NCBI RefSeq assembly: GCF_010726085.1
Contig: NZ_AP022560.1
Coordinates: 1,612,001 to 1,676,000 of the forward strand
Source of the DNA: Mycolicibacterium moriokaense
GTDB taxonomy: Bacteria; Actinomycetota; Actinomycetes; Mycobacteriales; Mycobacteriaceae
DNA length: 64,000 bases
Direction of reading: 5' to 3'
The notes below the pieces were generated by a model. The model was not told the origin of the DNA. It ran no database searches and was given only the letters and a program-made list of their open reading frames with translations. Shown here in pieces: positions 25,981 through 35,006 of the stretch. How positions within the stretch are numbered: position 1 is the first letter of the stretch; every line of letters begins with the position of its first letter. Position numbers and translations under genes: made by a program.

Positions 25981-27545
25981 CTGACCGTAGGGCTATTCGG
26001 CGCGCATTGATCAGCGTGTACGACAAGACCGGTCTCGCTGACCTCGCGCGCGGTCTGCACGAGGCGGGCGTCGAACTCGTCTCGACCGGTTCGACCGCGA
26101 AAACCATTGCCGACGCTGGTGTTCCGGTCACCTCGGTCGAACAGGTCACCGGGTTCCCCGAGGTGCTCGACGGCAGGGTCAAGACGCTGCACCCGCATGT
26201 GCATGCCGGGTTGCTCGCCGATCAGCGCAAGCCCGCGCACGTGGCGGCGCTCGCCGAACTCGGCGTCGCGCCATTCGAATTGGTGGTCGTCAACCTCTAC
26301 CCGTTCAGCCAGACCGTCGACTCCGGCGCCGGTGAGGACGAATGCGTCGAGCAGATCGACATCGGCGGGCCGTCGATGGTGCGCGCCGCCGCCAAGAACC
26401 ATCCCAGCGTCGCGGTGGTCGTCGACCCGTTGGGTTACGACGGTGTGCTCTCCGCGGTGCGGGCCGGCGGGTTCACACTCGAAGAACGGAAGAAGCTGGC
26501 GGCCTTGGCATTCCGGCACACCGCCGAATACGACGTCGCAGTGGCGGGGTGGATGTCGTCGGTGCTCACTTCCGAAGGGGACTCGGCGACGCCGTCGTTG
26601 CCCGTGTGGGCGGGCGCGACGTGGCGTCGGGAAGCCGTGCTGCGGTACGGCGAGAACCCGCACCAGCAGGCCGCGTTGTATCGCAACGACGTGGATTGGC
26701 CGGGTCTCGCGCAGGCTCAGCAGTTGCACGGAAAAGAGATGTCCTACAACAACTACACCGATGCCGACGCCGCATGGCGTGCGGCGTTCGACCACGAAGA
26801 GATCTGCGTGGCGATCATCAAGCACGCCAATCCGTGCGGCATCGCGATCTCGTCGGTGTCGGTGGCCGATGCCCACCGCAAGGCCCACGCATGCGATCCG
26901 CTGTCCGCGTTCGGCGGGGTGATCGCGGCCAACACCGAGGTGACCGTCGAGATGGCCGAGACGGTCGCCGACATCTTCACGGAGGTGATCATCGCGCCCG
27001 CGTATGAGCCAGGTGCGGTGGAAGTGCTTGCGCGCAAGAAGAACATCCGCGTGTTGTTGGCGTCCGAGCCGCAGACCGGCGGCACCGAGTTCCGTCAGAT
27101 CAGCGGCGGGCTGCTGATCCAGCAGCGCGACGAGTTCACCGCACCCGGCGACGACGCCAACAACTGGACACTGGCCGCCGGCTCACCGGCGGACCCGGCG
27201 ACGCTGGAAGACCTGAAATTCGCGTGGCGGACGTGTCGCGCGGTCAAGTCCAACGCGATCGTCGTCGCCGCCGACGGTGCGACCGTCGGGGTCGGCATGG
27301 GACAGGTCAATCGGGTGGACGCCGCCAAACTCGCCGTGCAGCGCGCGGGCGATCGCGTCCGTGGGGCCGTCGCCGCGTCCGACGCCTTCTTCCCGTTCCC
27401 CGACGGCCTGGAGGTGCTGACGGAGGCCGGCGTGAAGGCGATCGTGCACCCCGGCGGATCGGTGCGTGACGAAGAAGTCACCGCGGCGGCCGCAAAGGCG
27501 GGCATCACGCTGTACCTCACCGGCGCCCGCCACTTCGCGCACTAG
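25977..27545 (+). CDS. purH: Bifunctional AICAR formyltransferase/IMP cyclohydrolase
   Basis: 522 aa, full length. The N-terminal cyclohydrolase (MGS-like) domain has [44 protein letters not shown] and [15 protein letters not shown]. The C-terminal transformylase has [28 protein letters not shown] and [10 protein letters not shown], containing the Lys-His pair used in catalysis. These are the last two steps to IMP. It is coupled to purN by a 4-bp overlap. Its TAG shares the tetranucleotide CTAG (27542-27545) with the stop of the convergent small gene. Confidence 0.97.
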   Translation: MTDRRAIRRALISVYDKTGLADLARGLHEAGVELVSTGSTAKTIADAGVPVTSVEQVTGFPEVLDGRVKTLHPHVHAGLLADQRKPAHVAALAELGVAPFELVVVNLYPFSQTVDSGAGEDECVEQIDIGGPSMVRAAAKNHPSVAVVVDPLGYDGVLSAVRAGGFTLEERKKLAALAFRHTAEYDVAVAGWMSSVLTSEGDSATPSLPVWAGATWRREAVLRYGENPHQQAALYRNDVDWPGLAQAQQLHGKEMSYNNYTDADAAWRAAFDHEEICVAIIKHANPCGIAISSVSVADAHRKAHACDPLSAFGGVIAANTEVTVEMAETVADIFTEVIIAPAYEPGAVEVLARKKNIRVLLASEPQTGGTEFRQISGGLLIQQRDEFTAPGDDANNWTLAAGSPADPATLEDLKFAWRTCRAVKSNAIVVAADGATVGVGMGQVNRVDAAKLAVQRAGDRVRGAVAASDAFFPFPDGLEVLTEAGVKAIVHPGGSVRDEEVTAAAAKAGITLYLTGARHFAH

Positions 27546-27799
27546 GAGTTGCGGATCTTGTCGATCAGCTTCGACTTGGTCAGCGACGAGTAACCGGAGA
27601 TGCCGATCTCCTTGGCCCGTTTCTTCAGCTCCGGGACCGTCCAGTCGTCGTAGGAACCGGACTTCCCGCCCTTGCGGCCCACGGCCGAGGTGCCGCGAGC
27701 TGCGGCGGCGTTGGCGATCCTGGCGGACTTCTGCTTCGAGTTGCCCTCCTCGCGGAGGTCCTCGTACAGCTTTTCGTTCTTGATGGACGGATTGGGCAT
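27542..27799 (-). CDS. Small basic protein with SAP/Rho-N-like C-terminus
   Basis: 85 aa, highly charged. N-terminus [19 protein letters not shown], a middle rich in Lys, Ala and Gly ([13 protein letters not shown]), then [36 protein letters not shown], a helix-loop-helix of the SAP/Rho-N type that often binds nucleic acid. Proteins of this kind are common in actinobacteria and some are stress induced; no specific function is known to me. ATG 27799 is chosen for its GGGAG 9 nt upstream and the family-like start; the open frame extends upstream without similarity. Confidence 0.8.
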   Translation of the reverse strand: MPNPSIKNEKLYEDLREEGNSKQKSARIANAAAARGTSAVGRKGGKSGSYDDWTVPELKKRAKEIGISGYSSLTKSKLIDKIRNS

Positions 27800-27938
27800 G
27801 TGGATGCTCCCTAGTGGATTACTGCGAGTCTCGACTACCGACTTTGAGTGCCCGTTGCCGCGGCTTTTATGCAGGGCTTGACCGGCTGTGTCGCCCGGGT
27901 CACACGCGCGTGCGCGAGACACGTCGTAGCGTGGAGTG

Positions 27939-29321
27939 GTGACATCACCTAACGACCTGCCCCGCACCGTCGGAGAGCTGCGAGCCTCCGGTCACGTCGA
28001 ACGGGGCGTCAAAGCCGAGATCCGAGAGAACCTGCTGGCCGCTCTGGCCGAAGGTCGCGACGCATGGCCGGGCATCCTGGGCTTCGAGGACACCGTGATC
28101 CCGCAGCTGGAACGGGCCCTGATCGCCGGGCACGACGTGGTGCTCCTCGGCGAACGCGGACAAGGCAAGACGCGGCTGCTGCGGGCGCTGACCAATCTGC
28201 TCGACGAGTGGACCCCCGTCATCGCGGGCGCGGAACTGAACGAGCACCCGTACTCGCCGATCACGCCCGAATCGATCCGGCGGGCTGCGGACTCCGGCGA
28301 CGATCTGCCCGTTGAGTGGCGGCACCGCAGCGAGCGCTACACCGAGAAGCTCGCGACCCCCGACACCAGCGTGGCCGACCTCGTCGGCGACATCGACCCC
28401 ATCAAGGTGGCCGAGGGCCGCAGCCTCGGTGACCCCGAGACCATCGCCTACGGCCTGATCCCGCGCGCGCACCGCGGCATCGTCGCGATCAACGAGCTGC
28501 CCGACCTCGCTGAGCGCATCCAGGTGTCGATGCTGAACGTGATGGAGGAGCGCGACATCCAGGTGCGCGGCTACACGCTGCGGCTGCCGCTGGACGTGAT
28601 CGTCGTCGCGAGCGCCAACCCCGAGGACTACACCAACCGCGGGCGCATCATCACACCGCTGAAGGACCGCTTCGGCGCCGAGATCCGCACGCACTACCCG
28701 TACGAACTCGAGGCCGAGGTCGGCGTCATCCGTCAGGAGGCGCACCTGGCCGCCGAGGTCCCCGGGTACCTGCTGCATGTGCTCGCCCGGTTCGCCCGCT
28801 ACCTGCGCGAGTCGCGCTCGATCGACCAGCGGTCCGGTGTGTCGGCGCGCTTCGCGATCGCCGCGGCCGAGACCGTCGCGGCCTCGGCCCGGCACCGCGC
28901 CGCCTTGCTCGGCGAGGAGGATCCGGTGGCGCGGGTGGTCGACCTGTCGACCGTGATCGACGTGCTGCGCGGCAAGCTGGAGTTCGAATCCGGCGAGGAG
29001 GGCCGCGAGCAGGCCGTGCTCGAACACCTCCTGCGCCGCGCCACGGCCGACACCGCGCAGCGACTGCTAGGCGGAATCGACGTCGGTCCGCTGGTCGTCG
29101 CAATCGAGAACGGTTCCGCGGTCACCACCGGCGAGCGGGTGTCCTCCCGCGAGGTGCTGGCCGCCGTGCCGGAGGTGCCTGCGATCGCGGAGATCCAGAA
29201 ACGGCTCGAGGCGACGAGCGACGGCCAGCGTGCGGCCGCCGTCGAACTGGCGCTCGAGGCGCTGTATTTGGCCAAACGCATCGACAAGGTGTCCTCAGAG
29301 GGCGAAACCGTTTATGGCTAA
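27939..29321 (+). CDS. MoxR/magnesium-chelatase-like AAA+ ATPase
   Basis: 460 aa, matching Rv0958. AAA+ domain with Walker A LLGERGQGKTRLLRAL (about residues 68-83), YGLIPRAHRGIVAINELPDL (Walker B region), a sensor-1-like ASANPEDYTNRGRI and an arginine-finger region DRFGAEIRTHYP. The gene overlaps by 8 bp with a VWA-domain gene; MoxR-VWA pairs act as chaperone or metal-insertion machines. GTG 27939 follows a TAGCGT -10 (27927-27932) at 6 nt, indicating a leaderless mRNA; the adjacent GTG at 27936 is the alternative start. The client is unknown. Confidence 0.85.
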   Translation: MTSPNDLPRTVGELRASGHVERGVKAEIRENLLAALAEGRDAWPGILGFEDTVIPQLERALIAGHDVVLLGERGQGKTRLLRALTNLLDEWTPVIAGAELNEHPYSPITPESIRRAADSGDDLPVEWRHRSERYTEKLATPDTSVADLVGDIDPIKVAEGRSLGDPETIAYGLIPRAHRGIVAINELPDLAERIQVSMLNVMEERDIQVRGYTLRLPLDVIVVASANPEDYTNRGRIITPLKDRFGAEIRTHYPYELEAEVGVIRQEAHLAAEVPGYLLHVLARFARYLRESRSIDQRSGVSARFAIAAAETVAASARHRAALLGEEDPVARVVDLSTVIDVLRGKLEFESGEEGREQAVLEHLLRRATADTAQRLLGGIDVGPLVVAIENGSAVTTGERVSSREVLAAVPEVPAIAEIQKRLEATSDGQRAAAVELALEALYLAKRIDKVSSEGETVYG

Positions 29322-31284
29322 ACGCACTTCGCGGTATTCGCGATACACCGGCGGGCCCGACCCCTTGGCCCCGCCGATCGATCTACGCGAGGCACTCGAG
29401 CAGATCGGGCAGGACGTCATGGAGGGCAGCTCGCCCAGGCGCGCGCTGTCGGAATTGTTGCGGCGGGGCACGCAGAACATGCGTGGCGCGGACAAGCTCG
29501 CCGCCGAGGCCAACCGTCGCCGCCGGGAATTGTTGCAGCGCAACAATCTTGACGGCACCCTGCAGGAGATCAAGAAGCTGCTCGACGAGGCGGTGCTGGC
29601 GGAGCGCAAGGAGTTGGCGCGGGCGCTCGACGACGATGCGCGGTTCAACGAGATGCGTATCGAGTCGTTGCCGCCGTCGCCCGCGAAGGCGGTGCAGGAG
29701 CTCTCCGACTACGACTGGCGCAGTGCCGAGGCGCGCCAAAAGTACGAGCAGATCAAGGATCTCCTCGGTCGCGAGATGCTCGACCAGCGATTTGCCGGTA
29801 TGAAGCAGGCCCTGGAGAACGCGACCGACGAGGATCGCCAGCGCGTCAACGACATGCTCGACGACCTCAATGACCTGCTGGACAAACACGCCCAGGGCAC
29901 CGATACGCCCGAGGACTTCAAGAACTTCATGGACAAGCACGGCGAGTTCTTCCCGGAGAACCCGCGCGACGTCGAGGAGCTGCTGGACTCACTGGCGAAG
30001 CGGGCGGCCGCCGCGCAGCGCTTCCGCAACAGCCTGTCGGCCGATCAGCGTGCCGAGCTGGATGCGTTGGCGCAGCAGGCATTCGGCTCGCCGTCCCTGA
30101 TGAATGCGCTCAACCGACTCGACAGCCATCTGCAGGCGGCGCGGCCGGGGGAGGACTGGGAGGGCTCGTCGCGGTTCTCCGGCGACAACCCGATGGGCAT
30201 GGGCGAGGGCACCCAGGCGATGGCCGACATCGCCGAACTGGAGGAACTCACCGAGGCACTGTCGCAGAGCTATGCCGGCGCCACGATGGAGGACGTCGAT
30301 CTTGAGATGCTGGCCCGCCAACTCGGCGATGAGGCCGCGGTCGATGCGGCGACGCTGGCCGAACTCGAGCGGGCACTGGTGAATCAGGGCTTCCTCGACC
30401 GCGGGTCGGACGGTCAGTGGCGGCTGTCGCCGAAGGCTATGCGCCAGCTCGGTCAGGCCGCGCTTCGGGATGTGGCGCAACAGCTTTCAGGACGACACGG
30501 TGAACGCGACACCCGTCGCGCAGGTGCTGCCGGTGAACTGACCGGCGCGACGCGGGCATGGGCGTTCGGCGACACCGAACCGTGGAACGTCACCAGGACC
30601 CTGACAAACTCGGTGCTGCGTCAGGCCGGTACCGGCAGTGTCGACATGCCGTTGAAGATCACCGTCGACGACGTCGAGATCTCCGAGACGGAGACCCGTA
30701 CCCAGGCCGCTGTGGCGCTGCTGGTCGACACCTCGTTCTCGATGGTGATGGAGAACCGCTGGCTGCCGATGAAGCGCACGGCGCTGGCCTTGAGCCATCT
30801 CATCAGCACCCGGTTCCGCTCGGATGCGTTGCAGATCATCGCTTTCGGTCGCTATGCCCGCACCGTGACGACCGCCGAACTGACGGGGCTGGAGGGCGTC
30901 TACGAGCAGGGCACCAATCTGCACCATGCGCTGGCCCTGGCGGGCAGGCACCTGCGCCGCCATCCCAACGCGCAACCGGTGGTGCTCGTGGTGACCGACG
31001 GTGAACCGACCGCGCACCTCGAGTCATACGGCGAAGAAGGAACGTCGGTGTTCTTCGACTACCCGCCGCATCCGCGGACCATCGCCCATACGGTGAAGGG
31101 TTTCGACGACATGGCGGGGCTGGGTGCGCAGGTGACGATCTTCCGGCTGGGCAACGACGCCGGGCTCGCCAAGTTCATCGACCAGGTTGCGCGCCGCGTC
31201 GAGGGGCGCGTCGTGGTGCCCGATCTCGACGGTTTGGGCGCCGCGGTTGTCGGCGATTATTTACGTTCGCGTCGACGCCGCTAG
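29314..31284 (+). CDS. VWA-domain protein, partner of the MoxR-like ATPase
   Basis: 656 aa, matching Rv0959. A long helical, charged N-terminal two-thirds (RGADKLAAEANRRRRELL, coiled-coil-like stretches 60-290) is followed by a C-terminal von Willebrand A domain. The MIDAS motif is VDTSFSMVMENRW (DxSxS), with the Thr in EGVYEQGTNLHHAL and the Asp in VVTDGEPTAHL. It starts 8 bp inside the ATPase gene, so both products are made together. Cytoplasmic: no signal peptide. Role inferred from other MoxR-VWA systems. Confidence 0.85.
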   Translation: MAKRTSRYSRYTGGPDPLAPPIDLREALEQIGQDVMEGSSPRRALSELLRRGTQNMRGADKLAAEANRRRRELLQRNNLDGTLQEIKKLLDEAVLAERKELARALDDDARFNEMRIESLPPSPAKAVQELSDYDWRSAEARQKYEQIKDLLGREMLDQRFAGMKQALENATDEDRQRVNDMLDDLNDLLDKHAQGTDTPEDFKNFMDKHGEFFPENPRDVEELLDSLAKRAAAAQRFRNSLSADQRAELDALAQQAFGSPSLMNALNRLDSHLQAARPGEDWEGSSRFSGDNPMGMGEGTQAMADIAELEELTEALSQSYAGATMEDVDLEMLARQLGDEAAVDAATLAELERALVNQGFLDRGSDGQWRLSPKAMRQLGQAALRDVAQQLSGRHGERDTRRAGAAGELTGATRAWAFGDTEPWNVTRTLTNSVLRQAGTGSVDMPLKITVDDVEISETETRTQAAVALLVDTSFSMVMENRWLPMKRTALALSHLISTRFRSDALQIIAFGRYARTVTTAELTGLEGVYEQGTNLHHALALAGRHLRRHPNAQPVVLVVTDGEPTAHLESYGEEGTSVFFDYPPHPRTIAHTVKGFDDMAGLGAQVTIFRLGNDAGLAKFIDQVARRVEGRVVVPDLDGLGAAVVGDYLRSRRRR

Positions 31285-31356
31285 GCCTTCTAGCTGCGCT
31301 TTTGGGGTGTCTGGGCTACCCCTGCGGACCCCGTTTCCGCCCTGTATGGTTTCGGC

Positions 31357-31842
31357 GTGCTGAGCAGACTGCTGACGGGCCTCGGGGTGGCTGGATTCGT
31401 CGTGATGATCGGTGTCCCGGCGACCGCCCTGGCCGATCCCGAGGCGGCGCCCGGCCCGCCGAACGTCGATGCCTTCGCACCGGTGAAGCCGTCGGAGTAT
31501 TCGGTGAATGACGGCGCGTGGTACGCCTTCAGCGCCCCCAGCGGCCTGACGTGTGTGCTGGACCGCCAAACGGGTGGTTACGGCTGCAGCGGGCCGATAC
31601 CCGCGGCGCCGGGGGGAGCGAACCTGGTGAGCGCGGGTCCCGTCGGCGGGCCGGGTTTCGCGAACTCCGCGCGCCCGCTGTACGGCGTGAGCGAGGGGGC
31701 CAAGCCGCTGCCGCCGAACACGCGGCTGTCGTTTCGCACGGTGAGCTGCGGCACGGACGGAGTCGCGACGATGTGTACGAACAGCATCGACCGGACCGGT
31801 TTCGTGCTGAGCCCGACGGGCAGCTTCGTTTTCGGCGCCTGA
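31357..31842 (+). CDS. Secreted protein with four cysteines
   Basis: 161 aa from GTG 31357, preceded by TATGGT (31345-31350) at the distance for leaderless transcription. Signal peptide MLSRLLTGLGVAGFVVMIGVPATALADP, cleaved after about residue 26. The mature part has Cys at LTCVLDRQTGGYGCSG and VSCGTDGVATMCTNS, suggesting two disulfides, and ends TGFVLSPTGSFVFG. It resembles a family of small exported mycobacterial proteins of unknown function. It faces the DUF1707 gene, with 8 bp between their stops. Confidence 0.75.
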   Translation: MLSRLLTGLGVAGFVVMIGVPATALADPEAAPGPPNVDAFAPVKPSEYSVNDGAWYAFSAPSGLTCVLDRQTGGYGCSGPIPAAPGGANLVSAGPVGGPGFANSARPLYGVSEGAKPLPPNTRLSFRTVSCGTDGVATMCTNSIDRTGFVLSPTGSFVFGA

Positions 31843-31850
31843 ATCGGGGC

Positions 31851-32435
31851 CTAGCTGCTGGCCTTGCGCGCCTTGCGCTTGACGGCGACGCTTCCCCACA
31901 GTGAGAAGCCGCGGATACGCACACACGGCGCGCCGGGTGTGCCTTCGCCGCTGACGCTGTGGTCGAAGGTGCCCATCACCCCGATGCCGCGCAGGTCCAC
32001 GTTCACCTCGGGCGGTACCAGGATCGTCTGACCTCCGAAAATCGAGTACGAGTGGATGTCGACTTCCGGCGACGTGAAGTCCGCATAGCGCAAATCGACG
32101 ACGCCGCCGCCGAACAGGGCAAAGGTGGTCATCCGTTTGGGGACGTTCCAGCGGCCGCGGCGCTCGAAGCCGCTCATGATCGCCAGCAGCAGAGTCGACG
32201 GCGCCGGCCGGACGGGGCCGCCGCTGGGGCCGCGGGTGAACGCGCCGGGCAGGTCGGCGGAGAGCCGGTCGAGCTCGTCATACGTCTGAGCGGCATATGC
32301 CTTCGTCAGGCGCGCTTCGTACTCGCTCAGCGGCAATCGGCCCTGGGCCGCGGCATCACTGAGCAACTGCGCCATCTGGATCCGATCGGTATCTGCAGCG
32401 CGCATCGAACCGTTACGCGACGCTGGAGTGCTCAT
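31851..32435 (-). CDS. DUF1707 / LiaF-like cell-wall stress protein
   Basis: 194 aa, matching Rv0966c. N-terminal DUF1707 (MRAADTDRIQMAQLLSDAAAQGRLPLSEYEARLTKAYAAQTYDEL) and a C-terminal beta-rich LiaF/DUF2154-type domain (FGGGVVDLRYADF, YSIFGGQTILVPPEV, GIGVMGTFDH). In M. tuberculosis this gene sits beside csoR/ctpV, which are absent here. ATG 32435 starts at the conserved region. No membrane span is obvious. Function unproven; LiaF-type domains sense envelope stress. Confidence 0.8.
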   Translation of the reverse strand: MSTPASRNGSMRAADTDRIQMAQLLSDAAAQGRLPLSEYEARLTKAYAAQTYDELDRLSADLPGAFTRGPSGGPVRPAPSTLLLAIMSGFERRGRWNVPKRMTTFALFGGGVVDLRYADFTSPEVDIHSYSIFGGQTILVPPEVNVDLRGIGVMGTFDHSVSGEGTPGAPCVRIRGFSLWGSVAVKRKARKASS

Positions 32436-32561
32436 CCCGGCCAACTGTTCTTTGCCAAAACGCTCATCAGTGACGAGCCTACGACGAACGCTGGCACATG
32501 CAAGGCCGTTGCCCAAAGTGCGATGTCATCGTTGTCGGCGAAGCAGCTAGATGAGCAAACT

Positions 32562-33068
32562 TTATTGCCCGACCGCCAGGTACTCGGCAAACCCGATGGT
32601 GCCGACGGGGTTCTCCCGGACCAGATTCGCACCTGCGCGGTAGCCGGCCCCGATACGCCGGGGAACGGGAACCGCCACCACCTTCCGGCGGCGACCGCGG
32701 GCTGTGAGGTACATCCGCGCCAACTCCGCGTGCGTGTGGACCGTCGGGCCGCCGATGTCGGGGACCCGGCCCATGGGTTCGGAGCCGACCAGTTCGACGA
32801 GCCGTGTGGCGACGTCGCGGGTGTCGATCGGCTGGAAGCGGATGTCGCGGAGCGCCCACAGCACCGGCGAGTACCGCTGAATCGAGAAGCTGGTTTCGAT
32901 CAGATCGTGGAACTGGGTGGCGCGCAGCACGGTGTGACCGACGCCGCTATCCCTCAGCACCTCTTCGACGCGGAGCTTGGTCTGGTACACCTGATGTCCT
33001 GCGGCCGATGCGGCGGGCACCACCTGACGGCCCAATGTGCCGGTTGCTCCGGTGACCAGGACACGCAT
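32562..33068 (-). pseudogene. NmrA-like NAD(P)-binding protein with internal in-frame deletion
   Basis: 168 aa. The N-terminus MRVLVTGATGTLGRQVVPAASAAGHQVY is a normal dinucleotide-binding start, but it runs straight into QTKLRVEEVLRDSGVGHTVLRATQFHDLI. In the family that block normally comes about 80 residues later, after the HxxA/YVSI strands. The rest (IDTRDVATRLVELV, GGPTVHTHAELARMYL) is intact. The missing part removes several Rossmann strands, so it is probably non-functional despite an open frame. It ends the acyl-CoA carboxylase operon, 4 bp after echA7. The expected length is about 250 aa. Confidence 0.7.
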
Positions 33069-33072
33069 GGCG

Positions 33073-33849
33073 CTACTCCTCGGCGATCGCCCAGCTCGGT
33101 GGTCGCTTCTGCAGGAATGCCAGCATGCCTTCCCGGGCCTCCTCGGATACGAACAACTCGGCCGACTGCCGGGTCAATGTGTCGGCGTCTCGGTCGAAGG
33201 CCGCGAGCAGTGGCGCGGTGGTGAGTGCCTTCGAGGCGGCGAGACCCTGCGGCGACGCCTTGCCGATCGCGGCGGTCAGGCTCTTCACCGTCGCGTCGAC
33301 GTCGTCGGCGGCGATGGTGACCAAGCCGATGTCGGCCGCCTCCGCGGCGCCGAACTTCTCGCCGGTCAGGAAGTAGCGGCCCGCGGCGCGCGCGGTCATC
33401 TTCGGGAGCAGGGTCAGCGAAATGATCGACGGCGCAACGCCGATGCGCGCCTCGGTCAGCGCGAACGTGCTCGCCGGCCCGGCGACCACGATGTCGCAGG
33501 CCCCGACGATGCCGAGGCCGCCCGCGCGCACGTTCCCGTCGATGGCCCCGATCACCGGCAGCGGCAGCTCGAGGATGCGCCGCAGCAGCCGGGTCATCTC
33601 TTGGGCCCGGTCGACGGCGACGTCGCTGGGATCTCTTCCCGCCGCTTCGGCGAGATCCGCTCCTGCGCAGAAGGTTCCGCCAGTGTGGCCGAGCACCACC
33701 GCCCGTACCCCGGCCTCCTCGGTGGCGGCGGTCAACCCTTCATGCAGCTGGTTCACCAACTCGACCGACAGCGCATTGCGGTTGCCCGGCGAATCCAGCG
33801 TCAGCCGGGCGACGCCGGCTTCGACGGAGTAACGGACCAGGGTGCTCAT
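33073..33849 (-). CDS. echA7: Enoyl-CoA hydratase/isomerase
   Basis: 258 aa crotonase. Oxyanion-hole segments GGTFCAGADLAEAA and IDGNVRAGGLGIVGACDIVVA; the position equivalent to the catalytic Glu is in TFALTEARIGVAPS. Fifth gene of the operon fadE13-accD2-accA2-fadE12-echA7 (after the AtuA gene), overlapping the fadE12 stop by one base. It should hydrate the unsaturated CoA made by the acyl-CoA dehydrogenases or by the carboxylase product. Symbol from synteny with Rv0971c. Confidence 0.9.
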   Translation of the reverse strand: MSTLVRYSVEAGVARLTLDSPGNRNALSVELVNQLHEGLTAATEEAGVRAVVLGHTGGTFCAGADLAEAAGRDPSDVAVDRAQEMTRLLRRILELPLPVIGAIDGNVRAGGLGIVGACDIVVAGPASTFALTEARIGVAPSIISLTLLPKMTARAAGRYFLTGEKFGAAEAADIGLVTIAADDVDATVKSLTAAIGKASPQGLAASKALTTAPLLAAFDRDADTLTRQSAELFVSEEAREGMLAFLQKRPPSWAIAEE

Positions 33850-35006
33850 CAGTACGACCGTGGCAGACCCAGTGAGGTCTGCGCGACGAAATTGAGCACC
33901 ATTTCGCGGCTGACGGGTGCGATGCGCGCCAGCTTCGACGCGGTCACCGCCGCCGCGATGCCGTACTCCTTGGTCAGCCCGTTGCCGCCGAGGCTCTGGA
34001 CCGCCTGGTCGACGGCCCGTACCGAGGCCTCACCCGCCGCGTACTTGGCCATGTTCGCGGCTTCGGCCGCGCCCGCGTCGTCGCCGAGGTCGTAGAGGGT
34101 GGCCGCCTTCTGCATCATCAGCTTCGCCAACTCGATCTCGATGTGGTTCTGCGCCAACGGATGTGACAATCCCTGGTGCGCACCGATCGGCGTCTTCCAC
34201 ACCTGCCGGGTCTTGACGTAGTCGACGGCCTTGTTGATCGCGAATCGGCCCATCCCGACCGCGCTGGCCGCACCCATGATGCGCTCCGGGTTCAGGCCCG
34301 CGAACAGCTGCGCGATGGCGGCGTCCTCGGAGCCCACCAGCGCATCGGCGGGCAGGCGCACCTCGTCGAGGAACACCTGGAACTGGCTTTCCGGGCTGAT
34401 GAGCTCCATCTCGATCTTGGTCCAGCTGAGCCCGGGGGTGTCGGTGGGCACGATGAACAGCGCGGGTTTGAGGTTGCCGGTCTTATGGTCTTCAGTGCGG
34501 CCCACCACGAGAACGGCCTGCGACTGGTCGATACCGGAGATGAACACCTTCTGGCCATTGAGGATCCAGTCGCTGCCGTCGCGGCGTGCGGTGGTGGTGA
34601 TGCGGTGGCTGTTGGATCCGGCGTCGGGTTCGGTGATCGCGAACGCCATCGTGATGGACCCGTCGGCGATGCCGGGAATCCAGCGCTTCTTCTGCTCCTC
34701 GGTGCCGAACTTGGAGATTATCGTGCCGTTGATGGCGGGGGAGACCACCATCAGCAGCAGTGCGCAGCCGGCCGCGGCCATCTCCTCCATGACCAGCGAC
34801 AGCTCGTACATGCCCGCGCCGCCGCCGCCGTACTCCTCGGGCAGGTTCACGCCGATGAAGCCGAGTTTGCCTGCCTCACTCCATAACTCGTCGGTGTGCT
34901 GGCCGGCGCGGGCCTTCTCCAGGTAGTAGTCCTGGCCGTAGTTGGCGGCCATCGCGGCGACGGCCTTGCGCAGCTCCTGCTGCTCTGCGGTCTCGACGAA
35001 GCTCAT
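33849..35006 (-). CDS. fadE12: Acyl-CoA dehydrogenase
   Basis: 385 aa. FAD-binding signatures AFAITEPDAGSNSHRITT and NGQKVFISGIDQSQ, then ERIMGAASAVGMGRFAINKA and QSLGGNGLTKEYGIAA at the C-terminus. The catalytic base region cannot be fixed with certainty. Overlaps accA2 (ATGA) and echA7 (1 bp). Symbol from synteny with Rv0972c. It likely forms an alpha,beta-unsaturated acyl-CoA for carboxylation by AccA2/AccD2. Confidence 0.9.
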   Translation of the reverse strand: MSFVETAEQQELRKAVAAMAANYGQDYYLEKARAGQHTDELWSEAGKLGFIGVNLPEEYGGGGAGMYELSLVMEEMAAAGCALLLMVVSPAINGTIISKFGTEEQKKRWIPGIADGSITMAFAITEPDAGSNSHRITTTARRDGSDWILNGQKVFISGIDQSQAVLVVGRTEDHKTGNLKPALFIVPTDTPGLSWTKIEMELISPESQFQVFLDEVRLPADALVGSEDAAIAQLFAGLNPERIMGAASAVGMGRFAINKAVDYVKTRQVWKTPIGAHQGLSHPLAQNHIEIELAKLMMQKAATLYDLGDDAGAAEAANMAKYAAGEASVRAVDQAVQSLGGNGLTKEYGIAAAVTASKLARIAPVSREMVLNFVAQTSLGLPRSY

